DNA of 17,914 nucleotides from Bacteroidales bacterium (lineage in GTDB: Bacteria > Bacteroidota > Bacteroidia > Bacteroidales > Muribaculaceae): assembly GCA_900755985.1 (NCBI GenBank), contig CAAEIL010000162.1:1-17914 (forward strand), read 5' to 3'. The notes under the pieces are model-generated. The model worked only from the letters and a program-made list of their open reading frames with translations, did not search any database and had not been told where the DNA came from. Position numbers and translations under genes: made by a program. Of this stretch, positions 1 to 7,943 are shown piece after piece (positions within the stretch are counted from its first letter, which is position 1; each line of letters begins with the position of its first letter).

Positions 1-74
1 CGGTCGTTATGGAACCCCATAACTCCCTCATCGCAGGCGCAAATCTGCTCGACGACTGGCAGCCCTGCCGTTAA
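1..74 (+). other. possible 3' end of an upstream gene
   Basis: The frame beginning at base 3 is open from the window edge to a TAA at 72-74 and would encode a 23-residue tail ending in DDWQPCR. Its third codon positions are mostly G or C, like real genes here, and it would lie 31 bp upstream of the next gene on the same strand. The antisense frame is also open from an ATG at 77 to the edge, so the strand is uncertain. I do not recognise the product. Confidence 0.25.
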
Positions 75-105
75 CATTTATTATTAAACAAGCTCTAAAT
101 AAGTT

Positions 106-1188
106 TTGAAAAAAATACTGAGACAACATATCGGAAAAACCTGTCTATTGGCTCTGATTTTCTGCACCTTAGCCATCCCTCAACGTGCCGGCGCTTTTTC
201 GCTGGCGCTCGATTCGATTGCCGAATGGGGAAAATTTCCGAAGTTCTGCATCGGTGTATATCGCTGGGGCGATAAGTTTTTCAACTCTTACGATTCGGCT
301 TATGTCGAGGGGACAGGATATAAATTCAACGGCAAAATCAAGACCGAGACATGGGTCGATAACTACCGTTTTGCGCTCCCGGACAAATATATCATGGAAA
401 TGCGCTCGGACTGGTGTACATCGACCGGTTTGTGGTTGACCTATCTTGCCATGTCAGTTGGATATGACGTCAACGTGTCCAAGTATCTGGGCGGTTCGGA
501 CCATGCTCGCAAGCGTTTCAATTTCAATTTCAATTGTGCTCTGTTCGGTGCGAATTTTTTTTGGATAACCAACGACGTCGGAACCCGAATTTATGATTTC
601 GGGCCCAAGCATGACCCAACGCGCCTGAATATTCCGTTTACGGGCATAAATACCAGTATCTTCGGTTTTGATACGTATTATATCCTCAACAACAAACGTT
701 ACTCGCGTGCGGCAGCTTTCAACTACTCCAAGATACAAAAAAAAAGTCAGGGGTCGTTCTACTTCGGTTTCTCCTATTGGAATCAGAAGTTCAATTTTGA
801 TTTCTCGAAACTTCCGACCGACATACGCGAAAATTTGCCACCTGCGTGGTCAGCTGCCGGATATAAATATTCGGCCAAGAATCACAATTATTCATTATGC
901 GTGGGCTACGGTTACAACTGGGTGTTTGCTCGCCATTGGCTGCTTGGCGTCACCGAATCCCCCGTGATTGGACTTAAGCATGGCTATATCAACGACCCGG
1001 GCAAAATTGCCAATTCGTTTTCGCTATATAACCGTGCAAAACTCTCTGTTATATGGAACAACCGCGCATGGTTTGCAGGCCTCATAGGCAATGCCGAGAC
1101 AGGTCTTATCTACGACAAGGACCACCAGTTGCTGAGCAGCGTATTTTCGATTGAAGCGTCTATAGGCTATCGATTCAATCTTTGGTAA
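106..1188 (+). CDS. DUF4421 outer-membrane protein
   Basis: The product is a 360-residue exported protein that I match to the Bacteroidota family DUF4421, of unknown function and probably an outer-membrane beta-barrel. A signal peptide covers about residues 1-30: MKK start, hydrophobic core CLLALIFCTLAIP, cleavage probably after RAGA. The mature part is rich in Tyr, Phe, Trp and Asn and alternates in short strands, ending SIGYRFNLW with a C-terminal aromatic residue, as barrels do. The start is TTG at 106; the first in-frame ATG lies about 95 codons in and would remove the signal peptide, so TTG is preferred. Only 10 bp separate it from the phosphoethanolamine transferase downstream, which suggests cotranscription. 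No promoter was recognised upstream. The family call is by recall of conserved features, not by a search. Confidence 0.8.
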   Translation: MKKILRQHIGKTCLLALIFCTLAIPQRAGAFSLALDSIAEWGKFPKFCIGVYRWGDKFFNSYDSAYVEGTGYKFNGKIKTETWVDNYRFALPDKYIMEMRSDWCTSTGLWLTYLAMSVGYDVNVSKYLGGSDHARKRFNFNFNCALFGANFFWITNDVGTRIYDFGPKHDPTRLNIPFTGINTSIFGFDTYYILNNKRYSRAAAFNYSKIQKKSQGSFYFGFSYWNQKFNFDFSKLPTDIRENLPPAWSAAGYKYSAKNHNYSLCVGYGYNWVFARHWLLGVTESPVIGLKHGYINDPGKIANSFSLYNRAKLSVIWNNRAWFAGLIGNAETGLIYDKDHQLLSSVFSIEASIGYRFNLW

Positions 1189-1198
1189 TAAAGTTAAA

Positions 1199-2863
1199 AT
1201 GCACCGACAGGACAAAACCGGCAAACACGCCGGCAATAGACTTTGGCACAGAGTGCTGTACGCTTTAACTTTCCCGGTGTATAAATACGCCGCATTACTG
1301 GCATTGTTTTTTGCAATGACAGCGGTTGTACTTGCTATCGTCTTTTTTGCCGGAGTATGGCCCTCCGACCACAAGCATTTTATAAACTTTGTTCTGATAT
1401 TCAGCGATAGTTTCGTCACAGCCTATGCAATAGTACTTTCGGGCGAATGGCTGAACCGACTGCGGCGATGGATGTCTGTAATCTGGTTGGTGCTTTGGGG
1501 TATAATCCTGAGCATAAATTTTCTCATAGACGCTACTTTCTTTCTTGTCTATAACACATTGTGTACGCCCGAAACTTTATGTGCAATCGTAGCCACCAAC
1601 GCGCGGGAGGCCCTCGAGTTTATAGACCGCTATATCAACAGTTCAGTCATTTTGGGCATCGTTGTGTTTGTTGCCATATTTGCGGCAATCTATTACGTCG
1701 TTAAAATAGCATGCCGCAAAAAGGTAGGAATCGACAGTCGGACAGGTCGTATTGTATTTCTGCTCCTTGCTATTGCAAGCGCAATCTTCTCGATAAGCAT
1801 GCCGGGGATACAGCATGTAAATTGCACGCCATTACTAAAAATATACACCCTGCGCCATTTGGATACGGGGCACGAATTAGAACCCTCTGGCACTGAAATC
1901 GCTATCGCAGGCAAAGACAGCCCCACTCAGATAGTGGTGATTATAGGTGAGTCTCATGCCCGCACCCACTCTCAGCTTTACGGTTATCAGGTCGCTACCC
2001 AGCCCGAACAAGTAAAGCTGCGCGATAATGGCTCGCTCTATGTTTTTGCCAACCCTCAGGCACCTGCCCTATACACCTTAGCGGCCATGAGCCGTCTTAT
2101 CGGAGTCTGGGACGGTGAAGAATGTGGCAAAGAATGGTATCGCTCACTGACTTTCATCGAGGCGGCGCGCAAAGGGGGATATCAAACGGTCTGGCTGTCA
2201 AACCAGCCGTCCAAAGGCATACTCGATATGAGTGTCCAAAAGATAGCACACTCGTGCGATCAATGGCAATTCACATCCCAGGATATAGCGACATTGTTAC
2301 ATCCGCTGTACGACCAAAGCCTCTTTCCTTTGATTAAGAGTCATTTGCAAGCCAAACGCAAAACCCTCACAGTCATCCACCTTATGGGAAGCCATGTCGG
2401 CTATGAGTCCCGCTACCCTCAGAAGTGGCAAAAGTTTGCACTCAATGACTATACCGGCGACGAGTATCATCGTTTCATACTTGCCGGCTACGACAACTCC
2501 GTTTTATATAACGACTTTATACTTACCGAGATATATAAGATTTACGACCCGACGGACGCAATAGTCATTTACCTTTCGGACCATGGTCAGGATATCTTCG
2601 ACTCAGCGCCTGACTATGCGGGCCATGGACGAAATTATGACCATAAGAGCAGCATCGCCGGACTGCAAATTCCTTTCACCGTCTATCTCACCGAGAAATT
2701 CAAATGCGCACACCCCGCTCTCGCAAACCGTATAGCCAAAGCATCACAGACAGCCGACTCCATCAGGACAACCGACCTGATATACACGCTTATGGATGTT
2801 ATGGGCGAGAAAATTCCCGGTAAAGACATCGTTGCCGAGCGTTCATTCTTCACCACACCCTGA
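1199..2863 (+). CDS. Phosphoethanolamine transferase, CptA/EptA type
   Basis: This 554-residue inner-membrane enzyme should transfer phosphoethanolamine from phosphatidylethanolamine to a lipid A or LPS-core acceptor on the periplasmic side. About five TM helices lie in residues 28-53, 61-82, 93-118, 149-170 and 184-201, followed by an alkaline-phosphatase-fold catalytic domain. Its metal and catalytic motifs are intact: IGES with E251, then QLYGY; T293 in ALYTLAAM, aligning with the nucleophile Thr of the family; HLMGSH with H399; YLSDHG with D461 and H462; and H476 in GHGRN. The QLYGY, WLSNQ and DHGQDIFD spacing is closer to CptA (core heptose) than to EptA or MCR (lipid A), so the acceptor is uncertain. 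Bacteroidota EptA homologues are tied to lipid A modification and cationic peptide tolerance; whether this one is cannot be read from sequence. Confidence 0.9.
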   Translation: MHRQDKTGKHAGNRLWHRVLYALTFPVYKYAALLALFFAMTAVVLAIVFFAGVWPSDHKHFINFVLIFSDSFVTAYAIVLSGEWLNRLRRWMSVIWLVLWGIILSINFLIDATFFLVYNTLCTPETLCAIVATNAREALEFIDRYINSSVILGIVVFVAIFAAIYYVVKIACRKKVGIDSRTGRIVFLLLAIASAIFSISMPGIQHVNCTPLLKIYTLRHLDTGHELEPSGTEIAIAGKDSPTQIVVIIGESHARTHSQLYGYQVATQPEQVKLRDNGSLYVFANPQAPALYTLAAMSRLIGVWDGEECGKEWYRSLTFIEAARKGGYQTVWLSNQPSKGILDMSVQKIAHSCDQWQFTSQDIATLLHPLYDQSLFPLIKSHLQAKRKTLTVIHLMGSHVGYESRYPQKWQKFALNDYTGDEYHRFILAGYDNSVLYNDFILTEIYKIYDPTDAIVIYLSDHGQDIFDSAPDYAGHGRNYDHKSSIAGLQIPFTVYLTEKFKCAHPALANRIAKASQTADSIRTTDLIYTLMDVMGEKIPGKDIVAERSFFTTP

Positions 2864-2929
2864 TGACGGGCTGTCCGGCGTGCCCCCACCCCCTCAGAAC
2901 CGGTCGGACAATATATATCGAACCCTCTC

Positions 2930-3529
2930 CTATAAAAAAGCTTCGTCAATAGCTGACGCCTGAGGCAAGGAGGCAAAAAGCACTTTGAAGGCAATATCGC
3001 GGGGAGTCAGGCCCTCGCAGCCGACTGCAAAGAAAGAGAACGGTTGACCGGGATGCTCGTGCATGACCGATCCGAGGGTAATTATGCGCGGACGATAATC
3101 GGTAAGCCGCGGGAAAGTGGACATGTGTCCCTGCCAACATGCTGTTGCCGCCTGTAATGCCGCCGGACGAGCATCGATACTTACTATGATGTCGATGCCA
3201 CGCCATACTTTTAGCAGGGCCTTTGTTTCGGTCTGCACTAATGCTACATCGGCAAGGTCAAGCCGGGTGTAGCGTATTGAGCCGGCGTTGGCCGGCCCGG
3301 GGAGGCCTGCGCCGAAAACTGCTACGCGCGAGGCCTTGTCGGCAAATATTCCGGCTATCATCGCAGCATACTCCGATGGGTTGCAAAGCATCAGAATACG
3401 GCGTGGAGGAAAGTCAAAGACGGCTTTGCCCGGGGTCGAAGTCAGCGATGGACGTATGCGCTGAACTCCGCCACGTATTTTACCCTGGCGGAGTTCGTCC
3501 ATTTTTCGTTCGAGATAGTTGTCGGCCAT
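2930..3529 (-). CDS. Degenerate SDR-like Rossmann protein
   Basis: This 199-residue cytoplasmic protein is the last gene of the ECF sigma operon, starting 12 bp after the DUF4252 stop. The N-terminus MADNYLERKMDE followed by a basic linker and FPPRRILML recalls Bacteroidales short-chain dehydrogenases that begin the same way. RVAVFGAG (second strand), RLDLAD, and KALLKVWRGIDIIVSID fit the SDR pattern of strand, LDVTD and W..IDILVNNAG. However, the TGxxxGIG nucleotide-binding loop is replaced by LCNPSEYAAMIAG, NNAG is replaced by SIDARP, and no YxxxK active site is visible. The length is also below the usual 240-260 residues. It is probably a non-enzymatic or altered SDR relative. Function unknown. 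Confidence 0.7.
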   Translation of the reverse strand: MADNYLERKMDELRQGKIRGGVQRIRPSLTSTPGKAVFDFPPRRILMLCNPSEYAAMIAGIFADKASRVAVFGAGLPGPANAGSIRYTRLDLADVALVQTETKALLKVWRGIDIIVSIDARPAALQAATACWQGHMSTFPRLTDYRPRIITLGSVMHEHPGQPFSFFAVGCEGLTPRDIAFKVLFASLPQASAIDEAFL

Positions 3530-3541
3530 AGAATTTTACTG

Positions 3542-4072
3542 TCAGCCATTGGATTTGTCATCGTCGGACGAATCATCTTTCATTCCCGACTCGATGAGCT
3601 TCGATGTGTCGATTTTTCCTTTTAAATAAATAGCTGTATATTCATCACAGTCTTTGTCCTCGACAAGAAGGATAAGTGCGGTGACTATCGAACCGGTATC
3701 TTCGGCCGGCATGTAAATGTGTACGATATCTCCGCCATCCTCTACTTCGGTGACAATAACGTACCCCGAAGCATCCACTGTTTTCTGACAGGCTTCGCGC
3801 ACCGCTTTGATTTTGCCCTTGTTCTCGCAGGTAATGATTTCGAGATGGTCAATTGACTTTATGGCATCCGAAATACCTTTATCTTTAAGCATTTCAGTGT
3901 CACATGCATCTCCGGCAAGACGAAGCATACCTTTGCCTATCATCACTTTGGTAATGTCCTCGCCCGACGGCACATCAGCAAAGAATTTCTGCCCCGAACA
4001 GGAAATCGTTGTCAGAAATAATGCGACAGCGATACAGATTTTAAATAATTGCTTTTTCATTTCATTTATCAT
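3542..4072 (-). CDS. DUF4252 lipoprotein
   Basis: A 176-residue lipoprotein matching the Bacteroidota DUF4252 family (function unknown). The signal peptide has hydrophobic core ICIAVALFLTTI and lipobox TISC, with Cys25 as the probable lipidated residue. The pattern DITKVMIGKGMLRL, a central HLEIITC strand, a VTEVEDGG stretch and a late IYLKGKID strand is typical of the family. The C-terminus is an acidic Asp/Ser/Lys tail. The alternative ATG at 4060 (MKKQLFK) gives a more standard signal peptide and may be the true start. It lies 33 bp after the anti-sigma-like gene and 12 bp before the SDR-like gene. DUF4252 proteins commonly follow ECF sigma and anti-sigma genes in this phylum, so it is likely part of the regulon's own output. 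Confidence 0.85.
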   Translation of the reverse strand: MINEMKKQLFKICIAVALFLTTISCSGQKFFADVPSGEDITKVMIGKGMLRLAGDACDTEMLKDKGISDAIKSIDHLEIITCENKGKIKAVREACQKTVDASGYVIVTEVEDGGDIVHIYMPAEDTGSIVTALILLVEDKDCDEYTAIYLKGKIDTSKLIESGMKDDSSDDDKSNG

Positions 4073-4105
4073 TTAATTTATTGACTATTGTATCTTAACG
4101 GGGAA

Positions 4106-4804
4106 CTAAAGATTTTTCAGCGTTGAGGCTATAAATCTGGACGAGCGGTCAATACTGCGGTCGGCATCGCTGACCGAGTTGCTGACAACCGCCACAGAAC
4201 GGTCTATGTTGCGGTAAGCCTTGGCGATATAGCGTACGGCTGTTGCCGAATCATTGATTTCGACGAATCCGTCGTCAACGGCAATTTCAGCATGTCTTAC
4301 TTCGCGAGGAGCCATAGGCCGGGACTCTGGAGGGCGCGATGTCGCCTTGTTGGCGGTCGAGGGTGTAGCAGCTTGCTCCGGCGCGTCGATGTTCATTGCT
4401 GTGGTATCGCTTATCTCAGTGTCTATCACGGCATTGGCGGTAAGCATCCGAGGCTGGTTTGAAGCAGGCCGGACAAGTGTATTGTCTGTCGGCGGATTAA
4501 TCAGCAGGACGGCGGCGACACAAGCGGCGGCAGCAACGGTAGCCCAAACAAGTACCTTGGGTAATGGGCGCTGGCGCCGAGAGGCGACGTCGACTTTTTC
4601 GAGCAAATCGCGTCCGAGGACAAGCTCGGCGGAAGGTATGTCACCTACATCGTTAAAGCCTCTGAAAATAGCCGCATCAGGAGCAAGCTCGGCAGGTATA
4701 TCGGTCGTCTCGGCGAAAAATCGGCGAAGAGCCTCTATATCAGCCGGGGTCGATGTTCCGTCGTAGAAACGATCGAGAATAGTATGTACGTCGTTGATTG
4801 TCAT
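4106..4804 (-). CDS. Anti-sigma-factor-like single-TM protein
   Basis: This 232-residue protein probably holds the adjacent ECF sigma factor at the membrane. Residues 1-50 (DVHTILDRFYDGTSTPADIEALRRFFAE with helices around it) look like the sigma-binding N-domain of Bacteroidota anti-sigma factors. One TM helix spans about residues 84-102 (VLVWATVAAAACVAAVLLI). The remaining 130 residues are periplasmic, low in complexity, rich in Ala, Thr and Ser, and end in a helix with repeated DRS and DADRS motifs. No FecR sensor domain is visible, so it does not look like a partner of a TonB-linked SusC/FecA system. Its ATG overlaps the sigma stop codon by 4 bases, which implies translational coupling. 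Confidence 0.75.
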   Translation of the reverse strand: MTINDVHTILDRFYDGTSTPADIEALRRFFAETTDIPAELAPDAAIFRGFNDVGDIPSAELVLGRDLLEKVDVASRRQRPLPKVLVWATVAAAACVAAVLLINPPTDNTLVRPASNQPRMLTANAVIDTEISDTTAMNIDAPEQAATPSTANKATSRPPESRPMAPREVRHAEIAVDDGFVEINDSATAVRYIAKAYRNIDRSVAVVSNSVSDADRSIDRSSRFIASTLKNL

Positions 4805-5292
4805 TGTTGCTGTTTTTGGAGTGAGAGGAGAATGTTGCGTAAAGCGCGTCGCGTACGGCTGAGCATTACCCGGATGTTGACCTCGCTTGTGTCGAACATC
4901 GCAGCGAGTTCTGTGTTGCTGCAGCCTTGAAGACTCTTGCTTATCAGTTTGCGACGTTTTTCGTCGAGGACCGCCAGAGCGACCGGGAGGAGGTCTTCAT
5001 GTGGGGCTGATTCATCGTCATCGACAATCTGCGGCGTATGCTCGTCGATGACGGCAAGTCGGCCCGGAGGATTTGCGCGTAACCATGATATGGCTGCGTT
5101 GCGTGCCGCCAAGGCGCAGAACGCCTGCGGGGAGTGCGGTAGGACAAGTCGGGAATGTTCTTCCCACAGACGGCTAAAAAGCTCCTGAACAATATCGCGA
5201 GCGTCTTCGCTGTTACGGACAATGGACATTGCCGTGGCATATGCCGTGGCGTAACATGGAATTATCTTGTTTTTGAATTCAAGAGGTGTCAT
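4801..5292 (-). CDS. ECF RNA polymerase sigma factor
   Basis: A 163-residue sigma-70 family factor of the extracytoplasmic-function class. Region 2 spans about residues 12-78 and includes the core-binding motif DARDIVQELFSRLWE (residues 30-44) and the -10-recognition helix up to NAAISWLR. Region 4 spans about 105-155 with the helix-turn-helix SNTELAAMFDTSEVNIRVML and the basic RTRRALR. There is no sigma-3 domain, as expected. It heads a four-gene operon with a 4-base overlap into the anti-sigma-like gene. A promoter-like sequence at 5315-5343 resembles ECF promoters and is shared in form with the second sigma gene of the window, so autoregulation is likely. The ATG at 5292 leaves a leader of roughly 15-20 nt. 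Confidence 0.93.
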   Translation of the reverse strand: MTPLEFKNKIIPCYATAYATAMSIVRNSEDARDIVQELFSRLWEEHSRLVLPHSPQAFCALAARNAAISWLRANPPGRLAVIDEHTPQIVDDDESAPHEDLLPVALAVLDEKRRKLISKSLQGCSNTELAAMFDTSEVNIRVMLSRTRRALRNILLSLQKQQQ

Positions 5293-5314
5293 TGTCTTGG
5301 TTGCTTTCTGTTAT

Positions 5315-5343
5315 TAAGACGCAGAAGCATGCGATTTGTGACA
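5315..5343 (-). promoter_or_regulatory. Candidate ECF-type promoter of the sigma operon
   Basis: On the minus strand TGTCAC (from 5343) and CGTCTTA (ending 5315) are separated by 16 bases. This matches the AAC-like -35 and CGTC-like -10 pattern of ECF promoters and ends about 23 bp before the sigma ATG. The other sigma gene in the window has TGTAAT, 16 bases and CATCTAA at the same place. An A/T palindrome at 5352-5365 (TGAAAAATTTTTCA) lies just upstream and could act as an UP-like element. Confidence 0.55.
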
Positions 5344-5596
5344 GTTCGGCATGAAAAATTTTTCAAAAAAAATACATATTTTCAAAGTCGGGCTCTCAAG
5401 TCGGCCGCACAAGTCAGTCACCGTTGCCCGACGTTTAAGTCAGGCATCCCGGTTGGTTGTTTACCTCGAGCGCTCAAGACAGATCATGTTCTGTCGCATA
5501 AAGTTTCGTTGAGCGACTTCATGCAGGCTTCCAAACCGATTATGATTTCTGTACTCCGGGGAAAACTCCCGAAGACCGTGGTGTAGAAAAACGACA
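5344..5596. other. Intergenic region, no gene seen
   Basis: This stretch lies between the sigma operon promoter and the TPR-gene terminator. It holds the palindrome at 5352-5365 and an AT-rich tract at 5354-5380. Only very short open frames without conserved features occur, so I see no gene in it. Confidence 0.5.
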
Positions 5597-5628
5597 GATT
5601 CTTCATTGCCGTGAGGCTATGAAGAATC
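5597..5628 (-). terminator. Intrinsic terminator of the TPR gene
   Basis: A perfect 10-bp stem (GATTCTTCAT with ATGAAGAATC) encloses an inner GCC-GTGA-GGC hairpin. On the minus strand the stem is followed within a few bases by GTTTTTC. It lies about 60 bp after the stop of the TPR gene and separates it from the sigma operon. Confidence 0.7.
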
Positions 5629-5686
5629 CATCGGTATTGTTAAACGTTAACGGCCGGTCAAAAGTCAGCAGCCGCATAAAGTCTTA

Positions 5687-7348
5687 TTACTTAGCCAACA
5701 GGTCGGCGATACGTTTATGGTTGGCCGAAGCTGCTTCTGATTTTTCTTTGTCTCTGGTCTTGTAATAGTTGACAAGGTTAGAGTAAATGGCGCTGTAACG
5801 TTTGAGTTCGTTTTTGGGATTTGCGGGATTTGCGAGTTCAGGATTCTTGTCCATCTGAGCGACAGTGGCCTCAAGGTCAGCGACCGATGAATCAGTAAGC
5901 TGATTGTTATTGGCCATGTTCTTGGATAAGGCGCGGTAGTAGTAGTACAGATAGTTGTCGTTGCCGTTGTTGATGATTTTGTCCAGCATGTCAACAGCTT
6001 TGTTAGCATATTCGGTAGCTTTTGCGGGGTCATTGGCCTCCAATGCTTCGTCTGCGGCAAACTGGAAGTACTGTGCGCATGTGAAATAGTTGTTGGCTTT
6101 GAATTCGGGAGTATTCTCGAGGGCTTTCTCAAGGTAATCGCCTGCATCGGCATAATTTTTTGCAGCATACGAAGCCTTGCTGGCCGCGTAATAGAGCGAG
6201 GGATCATTGGGGAATTTCTTGATGCCTTCTACGATAACATTGAGACCGGTCGAATCGTTGTTTGCCGAAAGCAGGTCGGCATAAATCTGATAGTCGGAGG
6301 GGCGGATATACTCCTGAGCTTCAGGCATGTTAAAATATTCTTTTTCGTAAGCAAGAGCTTCGGCGTTTTTGCCCTGAGCCTGCAGTGCGGCTACGATTAC
6401 GTGCGACAGAGTCAGTTTGTCGCTCAGCTCTTTTGTGGTTTTGTAGTTGGCGATGCCATATTTGAGAGCGGTGTCATAATCTTTGTTCGACAGAGCAAGC
6501 AGAGCGTACTGCGATTCGTCTTCGGGGAAGTGGTTGGGATTCTGAATGTATTCACCGTACAGTTTTGCAGCTTTTGTATACTCGCCTTTGCTGTAATATT
6601 TTTTTGCAAGTTCGCGCTGTACAAGAGCCGAATTGGGGTTCTTGGCAAGATACTCTTCAAGTTTCTGGATAGCGAACTGAGGATTGTGATAAAAATAGCT
6701 GTCGGCATAGCGGACATAACCTTCCGAGTTATTGGGGTCGAAGTTGATGGCTTGTTCGAACGATGCGATGCCGTCGGCAAACTTCTCTTCGTCAAACTCG
6801 ATGTCGCCGCGAAGGATGAATGCCGAAGGTTCCTGATATTTGGATTTTTTGTCTACTTCGGCCAGATATTTGTCAACCGTCTGACGGTAGCCGACGGGGT
6901 CGACCATGTAGTATGCGCGTGCTATGTCAACGAGCACCGAATAGTTTTTCTTGGCCAGGTTTTTGGCTTTTTTGAAGTAGTCTTCTGCTGCGCCTTTGTT
7001 CTTGTTGAAAAGTTCAATTTCGCCAAGGCCGACATAGTTGTAGGGGTTTTCGGCGTTGGCGGCTACACCGGCGTCGAAGTATTGTTTGGCAGCAAGCGGG
7101 TTGAAGTGGGTACGGCCTGTCGAGTCGTTTTTAGCGGCAATAAAGCTCTTGGCCAGGGTTGCCTGTCCGAGATAATAATTGGCCATCGACTTGTCGGTCG
7201 AAGGATCGTTGAGATTGCGGTTGAGCAGTTCGAGCGCGTTAGTGTACTGACCGGCTTTGTAATACTCGATGCCGTCTTTGTAGCCCTGAGCAGATGCCGA
7301 CAGAGCGAAGGCTGTCAGGAGCGAGGCAAATAGAAGTTTCTTTTTCAT
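5687..7348 (-). CDS. Exported tetratricopeptide repeat protein
   Basis: A 553-residue periplasmic or outer-membrane-associated protein made almost wholly of TPR-like helix pairs. Repeats are visible as GIEYYKAGQYTNALELLNR, NPYNYVGLGEIELFNKNKG, NSEGYVRYADSYFYH and SALVQRELAKKYYSKGEYTK, with the W/L/Y-G-Y-A-P-like spacing of 34 residues. The frame is open upstream to 7438, but MKKKLLFASLLTAFALSASA at 7348 is a textbook signal peptide with cleavage before Q21, so this start is used. In Bacteroides genomes a TPR protein of this kind usually follows a PstS-like gene in an ExbB-ExbD-TonB cluster; here the PstS-like gene is 595 bp upstream. It probably serves as a scaffold in that envelope system. 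Exact function unknown. Confidence 0.85.
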   Translation of the reverse strand: MKKKLLFASLLTAFALSASAQGYKDGIEYYKAGQYTNALELLNRNLNDPSTDKSMANYYLGQATLAKSFIAAKNDSTGRTHFNPLAAKQYFDAGVAANAENPYNYVGLGEIELFNKNKGAAEDYFKKAKNLAKKNYSVLVDIARAYYMVDPVGYRQTVDKYLAEVDKKSKYQEPSAFILRGDIEFDEEKFADGIASFEQAINFDPNNSEGYVRYADSYFYHNPQFAIQKLEEYLAKNPNSALVQRELAKKYYSKGEYTKAAKLYGEYIQNPNHFPEDESQYALLALSNKDYDTALKYGIANYKTTKELSDKLTLSHVIVAALQAQGKNAEALAYEKEYFNMPEAQEYIRPSDYQIYADLLSANNDSTGLNVIVEGIKKFPNDPSLYYAASKASYAAKNYADAGDYLEKALENTPEFKANNYFTCAQYFQFAADEALEANDPAKATEYANKAVDMLDKIINNGNDNYLYYYYRALSKNMANNNQLTDSSVADLEATVAQMDKNPELANPANPKNELKRYSAIYSNLVNYYKTRDKEKSEAASANHKRIADLLAK

Positions 7349-7663
7349 ATTGCTGATAAGTCTAAAACTTGTTTGTAATCGAAGGGAGATGTTACTGTAT
7401 TTTCGGAGTCTTGCTTCCAGGTAATACCGTTTTGTCAAAAGTTTGCCGCAAAGGCAATGCTACTATACTTGCAGTTTATGTTTTATCGGGAATAACGAAT
7501 TTTTGTCTGTGTTTATTGTCCCGGCGCGGCTAAACATTGCCGACACGCGGATTAATTGTGGCTGTAAAGTTACTAATAATAAGACAAAATAAAACCTTAA
7601 AGTTTGAATAAAACGCCGTTTGTCGGTGTTAATACTTGTTAAACGACAGGAAGGCCACACCTT

Positions 7664-7701
7664 AGATTCTAAATATATCATGAGATTATAAATATATCAT
7701 G
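7664..7701. repeat. Tandem 19-bp duplication
   Basis: AGATTCTAAATATATCATG (7664-7682) is followed immediately by AGATTATAAATATATCATG (7683-7701), differing at one base. It is intergenic, downstream of the PstS-like gene and upstream of the TPR gene. Confidence 0.9.
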
Positions 7702-7831
7702 CTGCAGCAGTACCTCGGCGGACGCTACGCAGGATTATTCTTTGCAATCGTTCACGAATAGTTTTATAATATAGATTCTTATATGGATAACGATGGATTT
7801 CCTTAGACTTTCTGATATCGAAAAAATATGA
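7697..7831 (-). pseudogene. Possible gene remnant (start-less open frame)
   Basis: A minus-strand frame of 44 sense codons runs from a stop at 7832-7834 to a TGA at 7697-7699 with no ATG. Its translation is strongly basic and ends in RIILRSVRRGTAAA, preceded by RKSKEIHRYPYKNLYY, which looks more like a protein C-terminus than random AT-rich sequence. The stop overlaps the second copy of the tandem duplication. It could be a decayed insertion or chance; no family was recognised. Confidence 0.25.
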
Positions 7832-7943
7832 TTAGGACCAGGGGCTTTGATTCTATTTTTGTTGGCTTAAAGCTCTTACACGTTCACGACTCGTTTACGT
7901 TCGCTTCCTTTAATTTTGTTAGCGATAGAGCCGTCGAGGCGCT

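Larger units (their letters stand above)
7349..7943. other. AT-rich intergenic gap with possible gene remnant
   Basis: This 595-bp gap separates two genes that are usually close neighbours. It contains the tandem duplication at 7664-7701 and a start-less open frame on the minus strand (7697-7831). A small hairpin (TTGCC, GCAAA, GGCAA) lies near 7442-7456. The minus-strand frame 7463-7681 (72 codons) has no recognisable features and I do not call it a gene. A promoter for the TPR gene must lie here, but none stood out. Confidence 0.5.

Noticed and set aside
2872..2910. Bidirectional terminator between the converging genes
   Set aside because: TGTCCG and CGGACA pair but enclose a 27-base loop and no T-run follows on either strand.
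6401..7333. 310-codon open frame on the plus strand
   Set aside because: It is fully antisense to the TPR gene, has a Phe/Val-rich composition typical of antisense translation, and lacks any domain; the TPR gene has a signal peptide, repeats and a terminator.
7349..7438. N-terminal extension of the TPR reading frame
   Set aside because: It would bury a standard signal peptide 30 residues inside the protein.
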